A stretch of DNA of 11,323 nucleotides from contig JACQYP010000039.1 of the NCBI GenBank assembly GCA_016208205.1, positions 1-11,323 of the forward strand. The letters run 5' to 3'. The stretch is from Candidatus Desantisiibacteriota bacterium. GTDB lineage: Bacteria > UBA9089 > CG2-30-40-21. Shown in pieces: positions 5,512 to 11,323 of this stretch. The position numbers and the translations under genes were made by a program. The notes under the pieces were generated by a model. It did no database searches. It was not told the DNA's origin and was given only the letters and a program-made list of their open reading frames with translations. Position 1 is the stretch's first letter; each line of letters starts with the position of its first letter.

Positions 5512-8500
5512 TTACGAGATGTGACTGTATAGGTAGCAGTAACAGTTGGTGTACCCGGCGGAATGGTGTCAATGGTCAGTGTGCCAATAAACGATGCCGA
5601 CTGATTATAGATGTCAGTAGCAAAAATAGTCACTGTGCCCATGCCATCAACACCAGCAGAGATACTCGCACTCCCTGTCCAGCCTATGTTTTTTCCGCCT
5701 ACAACAATACTCAATGCCATAGAGCTATTGCCATAGAATACCTGCCCACTAATCGTACCAATTGCCTGATTTGCAACACCGCGAACCTCAAGCATTTTGC
5801 TCACTAATTGTGGCATCTTGATGACAAAAAGCAAAGGTGGAGGGATGTCAAGCAGCTGGGATTCCGTTCGATTGCCGGCCTCGTCCACACTCACCACCCA
5901 GAGAGTAGTTGTCCTTGTTGATAGCAGTTTCGGGTCTACATTGAAAGTATAGTTTGAATTTTGTGGAGTCATTGTCCCATACAGTTCTTGCTTGCTCCGC
6001 AACCTGACAATTGCCGCATCTGTTGCTGTGCCATATACCCGCCAACCGGCCGTAGCTGTATAGGTAGCATTAATAGTCAGTGTACCAGGCGGGATGGTGT
6101 CAATGCTTATGGTACCAATAAATTCAGCCTGTTGGTTGTAGATGTCTGTAGCAAAGATTGTTACGGTTCCTATGCCAAAAACATCAGCAGGGATGCTCGC
6201 ACTCCCTATCCATCCCTTTCCTTCACTACCTACAGTCATGCTCAATGGCACAGAGCCAGAGCCATACAATAGATTACCTGAGATTGTGCCAAGTATCTGG
6301 TTTGCAACACAGTAGACTGCCAGTGTCTTGCCCACCGGTGGTTGTGGCATTTTAGCAAAAAGCGTCAGTGATGGATAAATAATAATAGCTGTTGATCTTG
6401 CTTGATTGTCAGCCTTGTCCACACTCACTGCCCAGAGGGTGGTTGTTCCTGTTGGCAGCAGATTCGGGTTTGCCCTGAAGCTGAATGTCCCATTAATTGA
6501 GAGGGTGGTCGTACCATGCAGCCTTTGCTCACCCCATAACTCAACAATTGCCGCCCCTGTTGCTGTGCCATAAATAATCCAGCCACCTACTGGTGTTCTG
6601 GTGGAAGCAATACTTGGCGTCCCCGGTGAAACAGTATCAATTCGCAGCATTCTTGTAAATGTTGCCTGTTTACCAGATGTATCTTGAGCAACAATGGTCA
6701 TCGTACCAATGCCGTCAACCCCAGGAGGAATATTTGTACTCCCTGCCCAATAGCAACCCATACTACCGCTTTTGTTAGCAGTTATGCTCAATGGCCATTC
6801 CACACTTCCATTGGTTACCATACCGGATTCATATTCCATCCACCCACTGATTGTCCCAATTGACTCATTTGCTGCCACACGAACACTTACAATAGTACCG
6901 GCTATTTTTGGAAAATCTATCAACAGATTAAGGTTAGGGGTTATCGTTATATCTGAAACATTACTTATAATCTTGGATCTATCTGTGGCTGAGATTGTTA
7001 TATTGGTATCAGCAGTAGTTGTACCTGCTGCATTAAGCAGAGTGCTCGAGACATTCTTAAATACAAATTTACCCTCACTATCTGCCCTGACGCTGCGAAC
7101 AGTCTTGCTGCCAACCATCAGATTTACAAAGCTGCCGGGTGTTGCTGTTCCTGTAATAATGTTTTTGCCGGTAAGGGTAGATGTTGCTATAGAGGTTATT
7201 TGCGGAGGTAGAATAGTTGTCCCGGAATCATCCTTCCTGACAATCTTAACACTGCCTACTTTCTTATCTGCTATTTCTTGGTTAGATCGGCCATGAACAT
7301 CCTCGAAACCAACCGTAACAGTACCTATGCCCATGGCACCTGTTGGCACCATGACCGTTCCTTGCCATTTCTTTCGATCCGTTGTTGTCCATGACCCAAA
7401 AACAGCAGATATCCCTGTCTCTGACCCGTTTTCTGTAATCTTAGGAGCTAATGAGAAACTCTTGTCAGTAACATTCTCGAATAGTATAGAAACTTCAGCA
7501 AAAGATAACAATGCTGTAGGCGTTCCCTTTAGTTCCTCGCTGGCCTCGATAGTTACAGACAACTCTCCGCCTGATTTGATATAAGCCTGTGAAACAAGAA
7601 GCTTATAGGAAAGTTCAGGCAAAGCAACACTGAATGTATTCTTTTGTGTAGCAATATTTCCACAATTATCTGCTACCTGAATTTCAAGATTATGCTGTCC
7701 CTCTGCGAGCGGGGATATTGATTTATAGTAGATATCCTGTGCCGTGGCTGTTCCATAAACCTGCTTTCCATCTATCCAGAGCAAGATAGCCAGCGGATCA
7801 ATCCCGCTGCCGCCGACATTATCCTCGTATTTAGCTGTAATTTCAGGGTATGTTGTAGATAAAGCAGCATCCATGGCCGGACTTAAATCAATAATCGTTG
7901 GCTTAATTGTTTCCATAAGTTTCGATTGGGAGATATCAAGGAGACCGGTATTCATCCCTATCCAGGGATTGCCATTATCCTCAAGATACACGGCTTGAAC
8001 ATCATCAAGGGATCGAGGAGTATCTCCAATCTTGACTTGAGTAAATGACATCCAGATGTTATTTGACTTATCAAGCTCAGATATCCCGCCTGAATGCCCT
8101 ACAAATACATGACCAGTATCTGCTTTCAAGCTTAGAACAGAATTGCTGCAGAGACCATTGGATATAGTATAGGTTCTGGTAGCATTATTAGTGGTATCAT
8201 ATTGAATAATACCTTTATCAGGTGTTCCAATCCAAAGGTCATTTTTATCCATAAAAAGGCAGGCAGCATTTTTATTATATATCGCAGTTTGATCCTGCCA
8301 GACATCAGACAATAGATCATAACTCATCAAACCCTTGTCTGTCCCTACCCAGAGATATGGATACAACCATGCCAGCTTTGTAATCTTTTCACTAATCAAC
8401 TGATTATAGGTTGTTTGAAGCGTATAAAAAGTCCATTGCTCTGACAGGGTATCATACTTAGCCAGACCGCGATCCGTGGCTACCCAGGCAAGGTTATCAG

Positions 8501-9341
8501 CAATCAAAATATCGTTAATATTTGGGTCAAGGGAATTATTGGTTATAAGGGCGGGAAGCCATTTCCCCGTAGAATTCCGATACCTGAACAAACCGTCCCC
8601 ATAGCTGCCAAACCAGACAATATCATCATCTATCAATATACAAGAGATGGAATTACTCATTCCACCCTTTTTATTAAAAAATCCCTTCCAGGCTTGAGTC
8701 AATCTATCATATTGCCCAATTCCATAATTTGTGCCGAACCAAACCCTTTCGTCATCCCCTACAATACAGTTGATATTATTGCTTACTTTTTTTTGAGTCG
8801 CAAGCGTTGGTGCTTGAGATGCACCAGTCTGTCCATATTCTCTACGAATATCATACCATTCAACCTCTTCATATTCAACCTGTTCTATTTCTTCCTGAGT
8901 TGCCTCCCCTTCCTCTTTCTCTGCCATTACCACCTCAAAGCTTGTGGTTCCATTGCCCTTATTCCCATCTTCATCAATGGCATTCAAAACCTCAATTAAG
9001 GCACTGCCTTCATATCCGGATTTAGCCGTATAAGTGCCTTGCCATGTAAGATAGTCTGTAGTTTCTAAGCTTTGTGTAATATCTATGCCCTTTCTGTCAT
9101 AATGCTGGGTAATAATTACTGTGGGAGGGCTTACTAAAGATTTATCTGAGGTAATAGTTACTGTAATCATCTCAAGAGCGCAAGCAGGGTCAGGCAAGGC
9201 TGTTATTATTAGTTGCGGACCCTCGGATTCGGATATGGGCACATCTTCTGCATCTTCAGCGATAATAAATCCTTTTGGGATACAGCCTGAAAAGCCTGAA
9301 AGACATATTAATAATACCAGCCACCATCCTTTTCGTATCAT
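5418..9341 (-). CDS. Giant surface lipoprotein: seven-bladed propeller and Ig-like repeats (frameshifted before its end)
   Basis: ATG at 9341 is chosen because GGAG stands 6 nt upstream and a lipoprotein signal starts at once: MIRKGWWLVLLICLSGFSGC, with Cys20 as the lipidated residue. The longer frame from 9422 would bury this signal. The mature protein has a beta domain (about 40-135), an acidic linker (about 140-164), then seven repeats about 43 residues apart with motifs such as VWFGTNYGIGQYD, LWVGTDKGLMSYD and LWIGTPDKGIIQYD (starting near 200, 242, 285, 330, 369, 412, 459). These match the Reg_prop/two-component-regulator propeller type. Ig-like domains follow (about 475-1307); the last ones repeat every 178-179 residues with YGTAT motifs. 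It is probably anchored to a membrane facing outwards, with binding or adhesion as an inferred role. The frame leaves the homology near 5480 and stops at 5418; the homology resumes in the next frame. Confidence 0.85.
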   Translation of the reverse strand: MIRKGWWLVLLICLSGFSGCIPKGFIIAEDAEDVPISESEGPQLIITALPDPACALEMITVTITSDKSLVSPPTVIITQHYDRKGIDITQSLETTDYLTWQGTYTAKSGYEGSALIEVLNAIDEDGNKGNGTTSFEVVMAEKEEGEATQEEIEQVEYEEVEWYDIRREYGQTGASQAPTLATQKKVSNNINCIVGDDERVWFGTNYGIGQYDRLTQAWKGFFNKKGGMSNSISCILIDDDIVWFGSYGDGLFRYRNSTGKWLPALITNNSLDPNINDILIADNLAWVATDRGLAKYDTLSEQWTFYTLQTTYNQLISEKITKLAWLYPYLWVGTDKGLMSYDLLSDVWQDQTAIYNKNAACLFMDKNDLWIGTPDKGIIQYDTTNNATRTYTISNGLCSNSVLSLKADTGHVFVGHSGGISELDKSNNIWMSFTQVKIGDTPRSLDDVQAVYLEDNGNPWIGMNTGLLDISQSKLMETIKPTIIDLSPAMDAALSTTYPEITAKYEDNVGGSGIDPLAILLWIDGKQVYGTATAQDIYYKSISPLAEGQHNLEIQVADNCGNIATQKNTFSVALPELSYKLLVSQAYIKSGGELSVTIEASEELKGTPTALLSFAEVSILFENVTDKSFSLAPKITENGSETGISAVFGSWTTTDRKKWQGTVMVPTGAMGIGTVTVGFEDVHGRSNQEIADKKVGSVKIVRKDDSGTTILPPQITSIATSTLTGKNIITGTATPGSFVNLMVGSKTVRSVRADSEGKFVFKNVSSTLLNAAGTTTADTNITISATDRSKIISNVSDITITPNLNLLIDFPKIAGTIVSVRVAANESIGTISGWMEYESGMVTNGSVEWPLSITANKSGSMGCYWAGSTNIPPGVDGIGTMTIVAQDTSGKQATFTRMLRIDTVSPGTPSIASTRTPVGGWIIYGTATGAAIVELWGEQRLHGTTTLSINGTFSFRANPNLLPTGTTTLWAVSVDKADNQARSTAIIIYPSLTLFAKMPQPPVGKTLAVYCVANQILGTISGNLLYGSGSVPLSMTVGSEGKGWIGSASIPADVFGIGTVTIFATDIYNQQAEFIGTISIDTIPPGTLTINATYTATAGWRVYGTATDAAIVRLRSKQELYGTMTPQNSNYTFNVDPKLLSTRTTTLWVVSVDEAGNRTESQLLDIPPPLLFVIKMPQLVSKMLEVRGVANQAIGTISGQVFYGNSSMALSIVVGGKNIGWTGSASISAGVDGMGTVTIFATDIYNQSASFIGTLTIDTIPPGTPTVTATYTVTSRNWIVYGTATEAVMGIGMAQPPPQEMVYSPFN
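5467..6572 (-). repeat. Tandem ~535-bp coding repeats (Ig-like units)
   Basis: Tyrosines of the recurring YGTAT motif are encoded at 6572, 6035 and 5501, that is 537 and 534 bp apart. Each unit also contains conserved motifs of the type GTVTIFATDIYNQ, SIDTIPPGT and ANQ.(I/L)GTISG. The two downstream (minus-strand) units are clearly alike at DNA level too, pointing to internal duplication. The third unit is truncated at the frameshift. A more divergent relative (ITGTATPGS) lies near 7150. Confidence 0.75.
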
Positions 9342-9454
9342 CATTTTCTCCAATTCAGGTATTTTTTCATATATACTCAATGTGGGCATAAATAGTGATG
9401 TTGCAAACCTATCTATATGCAAACCATTAATTAAGTTGACATAAAATATGCTCT

Positions 9455-9547
9455 AAAAAGGGATCAAGGAGTCCAGGGGTCAAGTGAAAGTAAGAGTATT
9501 AATCCGACACTTGAACCCTTGTCCCCTCGAATCCTTGAACCCTTTTT
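9455..9547. terminator. Long imperfect palindrome, likely bidirectional terminator
   Basis: The left half 9455-9486 (AAAAAGGGATCAAGGAGTCC and onward) pairs with 9508-9547 in a long imperfect stem. One end carries A5 and the other T5, so either strand would give a hairpin followed by a U-run. It lies upstream of the lipoprotein gene on the minus strand and would insulate that gene from transcription arriving from the small-protein operon. It shares TTGAACC-type words with the yidC-jag palindrome. Confidence 0.6.
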
Positions 9548-9635
9548 GGGTTTGTAAAGTTAATTATTGGATTCCATATACCCAAACGCACCTTTGCTCA
9601 GATACCAAATCAACGGTTGTTTTCTCCAAATCCGT

Positions 9636-9644
9636 ATTATAACA
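9636..9644 (-). promoter_or_regulatory. Extended -10 promoter element (TGTTATAAT)
   Basis: On the minus strand TGTTATAAT forms a full extended -10 (hexamer 9641-9636); no good -35 is seen at 17-18 nt. The same TATGTTATAATA string stands just before the DUF4338 gene. Transcription from here would begin near 9629 and meet the hairpin at 9547-9455, giving a possible short untranslated RNA of about 175 nt. Confidence 0.35.
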
Positions 9645-9693
9645 TAGATTACCCTGAGTTATTGAGGAGATACAAAAAATCTGTTGATTATTG

Positions 9694-9806
9694 GTATCCT
9701 CTCAAAAAAGCAGGATAAACGCTCTTCTCTCAAAGCACAAACCAGCATGGATACTGAATTTAGCTAAATTGAAATCATGTTTTACCATGAATTTTTGAGA
9801 GGATAC
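9694..9806. mobile_element. 113-bp MITE with 15-bp inverted repeats and 8-bp target duplication
   Basis: GTATCCTCTCAAAAA (9694-9708) is a perfect reverse complement of 9792-9806. Immediately outside both ends stands the same octamer GATTATTG (9686-9693 and 9807-9814). Perfect terminal repeats on a short unit without a transposase, plus an intact target-site duplication, define a non-autonomous element moved in trans. An 8-bp duplication is known for several IS families (for example IS66, IS256, ISL3), so the source family cannot be told from this alone. Confidence 0.85.
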
Positions 9807-9968
9807 GATTATTGTTTGTATAGGTCGAAAAAACGCAAAATGCGGAAGTAAAATTTAGCTCTTCCACGAATTAATACCTGGATTCTATGAGTTATTTGGT
9901 GATTTCTGGCAACAAATGCACCTCTCATACTGATACAATTAGCTCATTCTCCGAAACAATTGCTTAAC

Positions 9969-10085
9969 CTAAATCGCAAGAGCCTGATCCCAAAAACTCA
10001 TCTTAGCAAAGGTAAAAAAGCCGGCAGATTTGGTCGATAAACTCTTGATTTGGGCTAAAAGCTTTTGTATGGTAGTCTGACCCAT
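9969..10085 (-). CDS. Possible 38-residue ORF, unrecognised
   Basis: ATG at 10085 opens MGQTTIQKLLAQIKSLSTKS and reads through to TAG at 9969-9971. The first half could form an amphipathic helix. There is no ribosome binding site and no recognised family. It begins just inside the 10099-10117 repeat, so it might be the remnant of the N-terminus of a mobile-element protein. It is listed because it is the most protein-like stretch in an otherwise non-coding interval; chance is a real alternative. Confidence 0.2.
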   Translation of the reverse strand: MGQTTIQKLLAQIKSLSTKSAGFFTFAKMSFWDQALAI

Positions 10086-10098
10086 TATGGTAAAAATG

Positions 10099-10117
10099 TC
10101 AAAATGAGAATTGCTGG
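10099..10117 (+). repeat. 19-nt dispersed repeat, copy 2
   Basis: It matches 456-474 at 18 of 19 positions in the same orientation, with the 15-nt core AATGAGAATTGCTGG identical. It is followed 2 nt later by a different direct repeat (10120-10173). Confidence 0.55.
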
Positions 10118-10119
10118 TT

Positions 10120-10173
10120 AAGTCTGCTTAATCCGCCGGTGCATGAAATGCATCCTGCAAGTCTGATTAATCC
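10120..10173 (+). repeat. Pair of 15-nt direct repeats around a GCATGAAATGC hairpin
   Basis: AAGTCTGCTTAATCC (10120-10134) and AAGTCTGATTAATCC (10159-10173) differ at one base and lie 39 bp apart. Between them is a short inverted pair, TGCAT...ATGCA-like, centred near 10147. The origin is unknown; it looks like another dispersed intergenic repeat. Confidence 0.5.
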
Positions 10174-10198
10174 TTGATGTTTTTGGCAAACACCAAGG
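10172..10198 (-). terminator. Hairpin downstream of the small membrane-protein operon
   Basis: CCTTGATGTTT (10172-10182) pairs with AAACACCAAGG (10188-10198) with one mismatch and a 5-nt loop. It lies about 45 nt past the stop of the second small gene in its direction of transcription. No T-run follows on the minus strand, so termination would be weak or need Rho; it may instead protect the 3' end. Confidence 0.4.
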
Positions 10199-10243
10199 GA
10201 AATAGTCTCTGCCCCTCTATATTCCCATAATAGTCCGTCCCTT

Positions 10244-10348
10244 TTAGCGAGGTAGATGGTTATGCTCACGATATTGTTGATGAAAAAAAAGAATCCCAGT
10301 TACTATTGCCAGAATCAAAATACTTAAAGCACCTAATAAAGTTCCCAT
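10244..10348 (-). CDS. 34-residue single-span membrane protein, second gene of mini-operon
   Basis: This small gene reads MGTLLGALSILILAIVTGIL, then FFHQQYREHNHLPR, and stops at 10244. Residues about 3-22 form one hydrophobic helix, and the tail is polar with three histidines. AGGAG lies within the last codons of the preceding gene, about 6 nt before this ATG, and only one base separates the two genes, so the start is well supported and translation is probably coupled. No family was recognised and no function is claimed. Small single-span proteins paired with another small membrane protein can be regulators or toxin-like peptides, but nothing here decides it. Confidence 0.65.
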   Translation of the reverse strand: MGTLLGALSILILAIVTGILFFHQQYREHNHLPR

Positions 10349-10349
10349 T

Positions 10350-10550
10350 TTACTCTCCTTTATATTCATCAGGATGGATAAGGATGCCTATAATTAAGAC
10401 TGTAATCATAATTAGTACAATTGCTAATTTGATTACTATCGCAAATTTTATAAAATCTGTCGCCACTAATGCCGCCAACAATATTTTTCCACAATCTAAC
10501 AATGTTTGTGAAATAGCTTTTCTCTTACCATTATTAGAAAATATGTTCAT
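10350..10550 (-). CDS. 66-residue membrane protein, first gene of mini-operon
   Basis: The protein begins MNIFSNNGKRKAISQTLLDCGK (basic, polar), then has a hydrophobic stretch from about 23 to 58 (ILLAALVATDFIKFAIVIK, LAIVLIMITVLIIGILIH) that can form two membrane helices, and ends in a charged PDEYKGE tail. The overall design, a short helix, a first span, a short linker, a second span and a charged tail, resembles small uncharacterised two-span proteins of many bacteria; this is resemblance only. The ribosome binding site is weak (TTAGGT about 12 nt upstream). A sigma-70-like promoter lies at 10613-10641. Its stop is one base from the next gene, whose AGGAG is in its last codons. An overlapping plus-strand frame (10306-10566) is judged to be its shadow. 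Confidence 0.65.
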   Translation of the reverse strand: MNIFSNNGKRKAISQTLLDCGKILLAALVATDFIKFAIVIKLAIVLIMITVLIIGILIHPDEYKGE

Positions 10551-10612
10551 TTTTTTATTTACCTAAATTACTTTTTAGATATTTCAGTCCACTCTTTTTT
10601 CATATTAAAAAT

Positions 10613-10641
10613 ATTCTACCAGATAATTCATCTCATGTCAA
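10613..10641 (-). promoter_or_regulatory. Sigma-70-like promoter of the small membrane-protein operon
   Basis: Read on the minus strand, TTGACA (10641-10636) and TAGAAT (10618-10613) are 17 nt apart, with only one deviation from consensus. The start would be near 10606. An 11-residue mini-ORF (MKKEWTEISKK, 10603-10568) begins almost at the transcript's 5' end and stops 17 nt before the 66-residue gene, so a leader peptide is possible. Confidence 0.7.
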
Positions 10642-10877
10642 TAAAAAATTTTAAAAATTTGCAGAGAAGAAGAAGTGATAGTTTATGCAGAGATTTCTTT
10701 CATTTTGGGGGGAAAGAATGGGGTCAAACCCAATACTGTCCGGCACGATTCTTGCTTGTGATTTTGGACAATTGTTGTGTCAGTCTTACAATGTCGTTAA
10801 TAACCTCTTGTTAGCTATTAGCAAGTGCAATAATATTTATCTGTATTATGCTCTCTGTGGCTCTTTATTCTTCTATT
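10642..10877 (-). other. Non-coding leader or candidate small RNA between two promoters
   Basis: About 235 nt between the upstream promoter (10884-10912) and the operon promoter have no credible gene on either strand. On the minus strand there are small hairpins, including CTTGCTA/TAACAAG and TGGG/CCCA, and near 10645-10660 an AT-rich inverted repeat (AAATTTTTAAAATTTTTT) that could end a transcript. It could be a long leader or a separate small RNA. No known RNA family was recognised. Confidence 0.35.
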
Positions 10878-10883
10878 TCGTAT

Positions 10884-10912
10884 ATTATACCAGTATCAGG
10901 TGTTAAAGTCAA
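10884..10912 (-). promoter_or_regulatory. Strong sigma-70-like promoter, minus strand
   Basis: TTGACT (10912-10907) and TATAAT (10889-10884) are 17 nt apart on the minus strand. Only the last base of the -35 differs from consensus. Transcription would begin near 10877 and run toward the small membrane-protein genes. It is the stronger of the two promoters upstream of that operon. Confidence 0.7.
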
Positions 10913-10941
10913 CAAGAGAATAAGATTGGGCACAAAGCAGT

Positions 10942-11009
10942 AGCTATGGGAGGGATGGCAGACTTCTGAAGGGGGTACCCCGAAGAAGTCTGCCATCCCT
11001 CCCATAGCT
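10942..11009. repeat. Perfect palindrome with 26-bp arms beside the IS30 transposase
   Basis: Arms 10942-10967 and 10984-11009 are exact reverse complements (core GGGAGGGATGGCAGACTTCT on the left), with a 16-nt loop that itself contains GGGGTACCCC. It starts about 40 nt beyond the transposase stop. It may be a dispersed palindrome or transcription terminator; no matching target duplication is seen around it. An AT-rich hairpin with an A/T5 run (11012-11028) lies between it and the transposase and could be the transposase terminator. Confidence 0.85.
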
Positions 11010-11047
11010 GGAAAAATAATCAGATTATGCTCTGTCCGCCCCGCTCA

Positions 11048-11323
11048 TCACGGGGCAACGACAAGAAAGGTATTTATAGCCTCCCGCGGTGTACACCAAC
11101 CCAAACATTTCCGTGGTCGGTCATTGACATATTTGTCAATCCTCTCAAGGGCTGCTTTGTCAATGGCTGCAAAAGACGATCCCTTTGGATATAAGCGACG
11201 GATTAGCCCATTGGTATTTTCGTTGGTGCCTCGTTCCCAAGAATGATAGGGATACGCAAAGAATACATCCAACCCATTTCTTTGTGCAATGGACTGATGG
11301 AAAGCAAACTCTTTTCCGTTATC
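11048..11323 (-). CDS. IS30-family transposase, C-terminal 91 residues, cut by window edge
   Basis: The frame is open to the right edge and starts DNGKEFAFHQSIAQ there, so the true start is outside the window. DNG holds the second catalytic Asp of the DDE site. Further on, FAYPYHSWERGTNENTNGLI is the hallmark of IS30 transposases and includes the catalytic Glu in NEN; RRLYPKG and CLGWCTPREA complete the C-terminus. The enzyme cuts and joins IS ends. A 6-bp GC-rich hairpin (GCCCCG/CGGGGC) spans the stop codon. The visible part looks intact. The element's terminal repeat on this side could not be identified with confidence. Confidence 0.93.
   Translation of the reverse strand, partial: DNGKEFAFHQSIAQRNGLDVFFAYPYHSWERGTNENTNGLIRRLYPKGSSFAAIDKAALERIDKYVNDRPRKCLGWCTPREAINTFLVVAP

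Noticed and set aside
4498..9444. Plus-strand ORFs opposite the large lipoprotein (for example 4498-4905, 5445-5807, 6772-7296)
   Set aside because: They are antisense shadows of a frame with clear propeller, Ig-like and FlgD-like motifs. None has a ribosome binding site or a family motif.
10306..10566. Plus-strand 86-residue ORF opposite the small membrane-protein genes
   Set aside because: The minus-strand pair has promoters, coupled starts and coherent membrane helices. The plus-strand frame is hydrophobic only because it mirrors the AT-rich helices.
10700..10740. tRNA- or tmRNA-like T-arm (GGGTTTGACCCC on the minus strand followed by CCCCCCA)
   Set aside because: The stem has only four good pairs with a 6-nt loop, and no matching 5' acceptor strand, D-arm or anticodon arm is present.
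10685..10906. Plus-strand 73-residue ORF
   Set aside because: It has no ribosome binding site, has low-complexity content, and overlaps a strong minus-strand promoter and its leader.

Overview
The window comes from the chromosome of an uncultivated Gram-negative-type bacterium with moderate-to-low GC. A YidC with a large periplasmic domain, a lipoprotein with a C-terminal FlgD/type-A-sorting-like module, and a fragment of a PorV/UPF0164-type outer-membrane barrel suggest one of the candidate phyla around FCB, Omnitrophota, WOR-3 or Desantisbacteria. That placement is inference from architecture; no rRNA gene is present to confirm it.

Layout. (1) 1-342, minus strand: the first 114 residues of a DUF4338 (DruA-like) protein running off the left edge. 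(2) 492-3971, plus strand: a consensus sigma-70 promoter followed by the conserved block rpmH-rnpA-yidD-yidC-jag (ribosomal protein L34, RNase P protein, YidD, the YidC insertase, and the KH/R3H RNA-binding protein Jag/KhpB). (3) 3972-4305: no gene, but nested and adjacent inverted repeats. (4) 4306-9341, minus strand: a very large surface lipoprotein (lipobox, seven-bladed propeller, Ig-like repeats of about 178 residues, FlgD-like C-terminus) broken by a frameshift into two reading frames, with the C-terminal stub of a PorV-like barrel 15 nt beyond its stop. (5) 9342-10243: mostly non-coding, with a terminator-like hairpin, a 113-bp MITE-like element with perfect terminal repeats and an 8-bp target duplication, and short repeats. 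(6) 10244-10550, minus strand: two small membrane-protein genes one base apart, preceded by two sigma-70-like promoters; the 34-residue second gene is easily missed. (7) 10942-11323: a perfect 26-bp-arm palindrome and the C-terminal 91 residues of an IS30-family transposase running off the right edge.

The housekeeping block makes the envelope-insertion and RNA machinery: YidD and YidC work in membrane protein insertion, RnpA in tRNA 5' maturation, Jag in RNA binding linked to envelope growth. The right two thirds is accessory sequence with mobile-element debris, a decaying surface protein and a lost outer-membrane partner.

The most unusual feature is the number of palindromes. Each gap from rnpA to the region after jag holds a different hairpin of about 50-70 nt. 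One lies inside the rnpA reading frame and adds residues to the protein; another supplies the rnpA stop codon and last residues. The other strong observations are the MITE with intact target duplication, the frameshift explained by a 19-nt shortfall relative to two sister repeats, the PorV-like stub, and the two-gene small membrane-protein operon.
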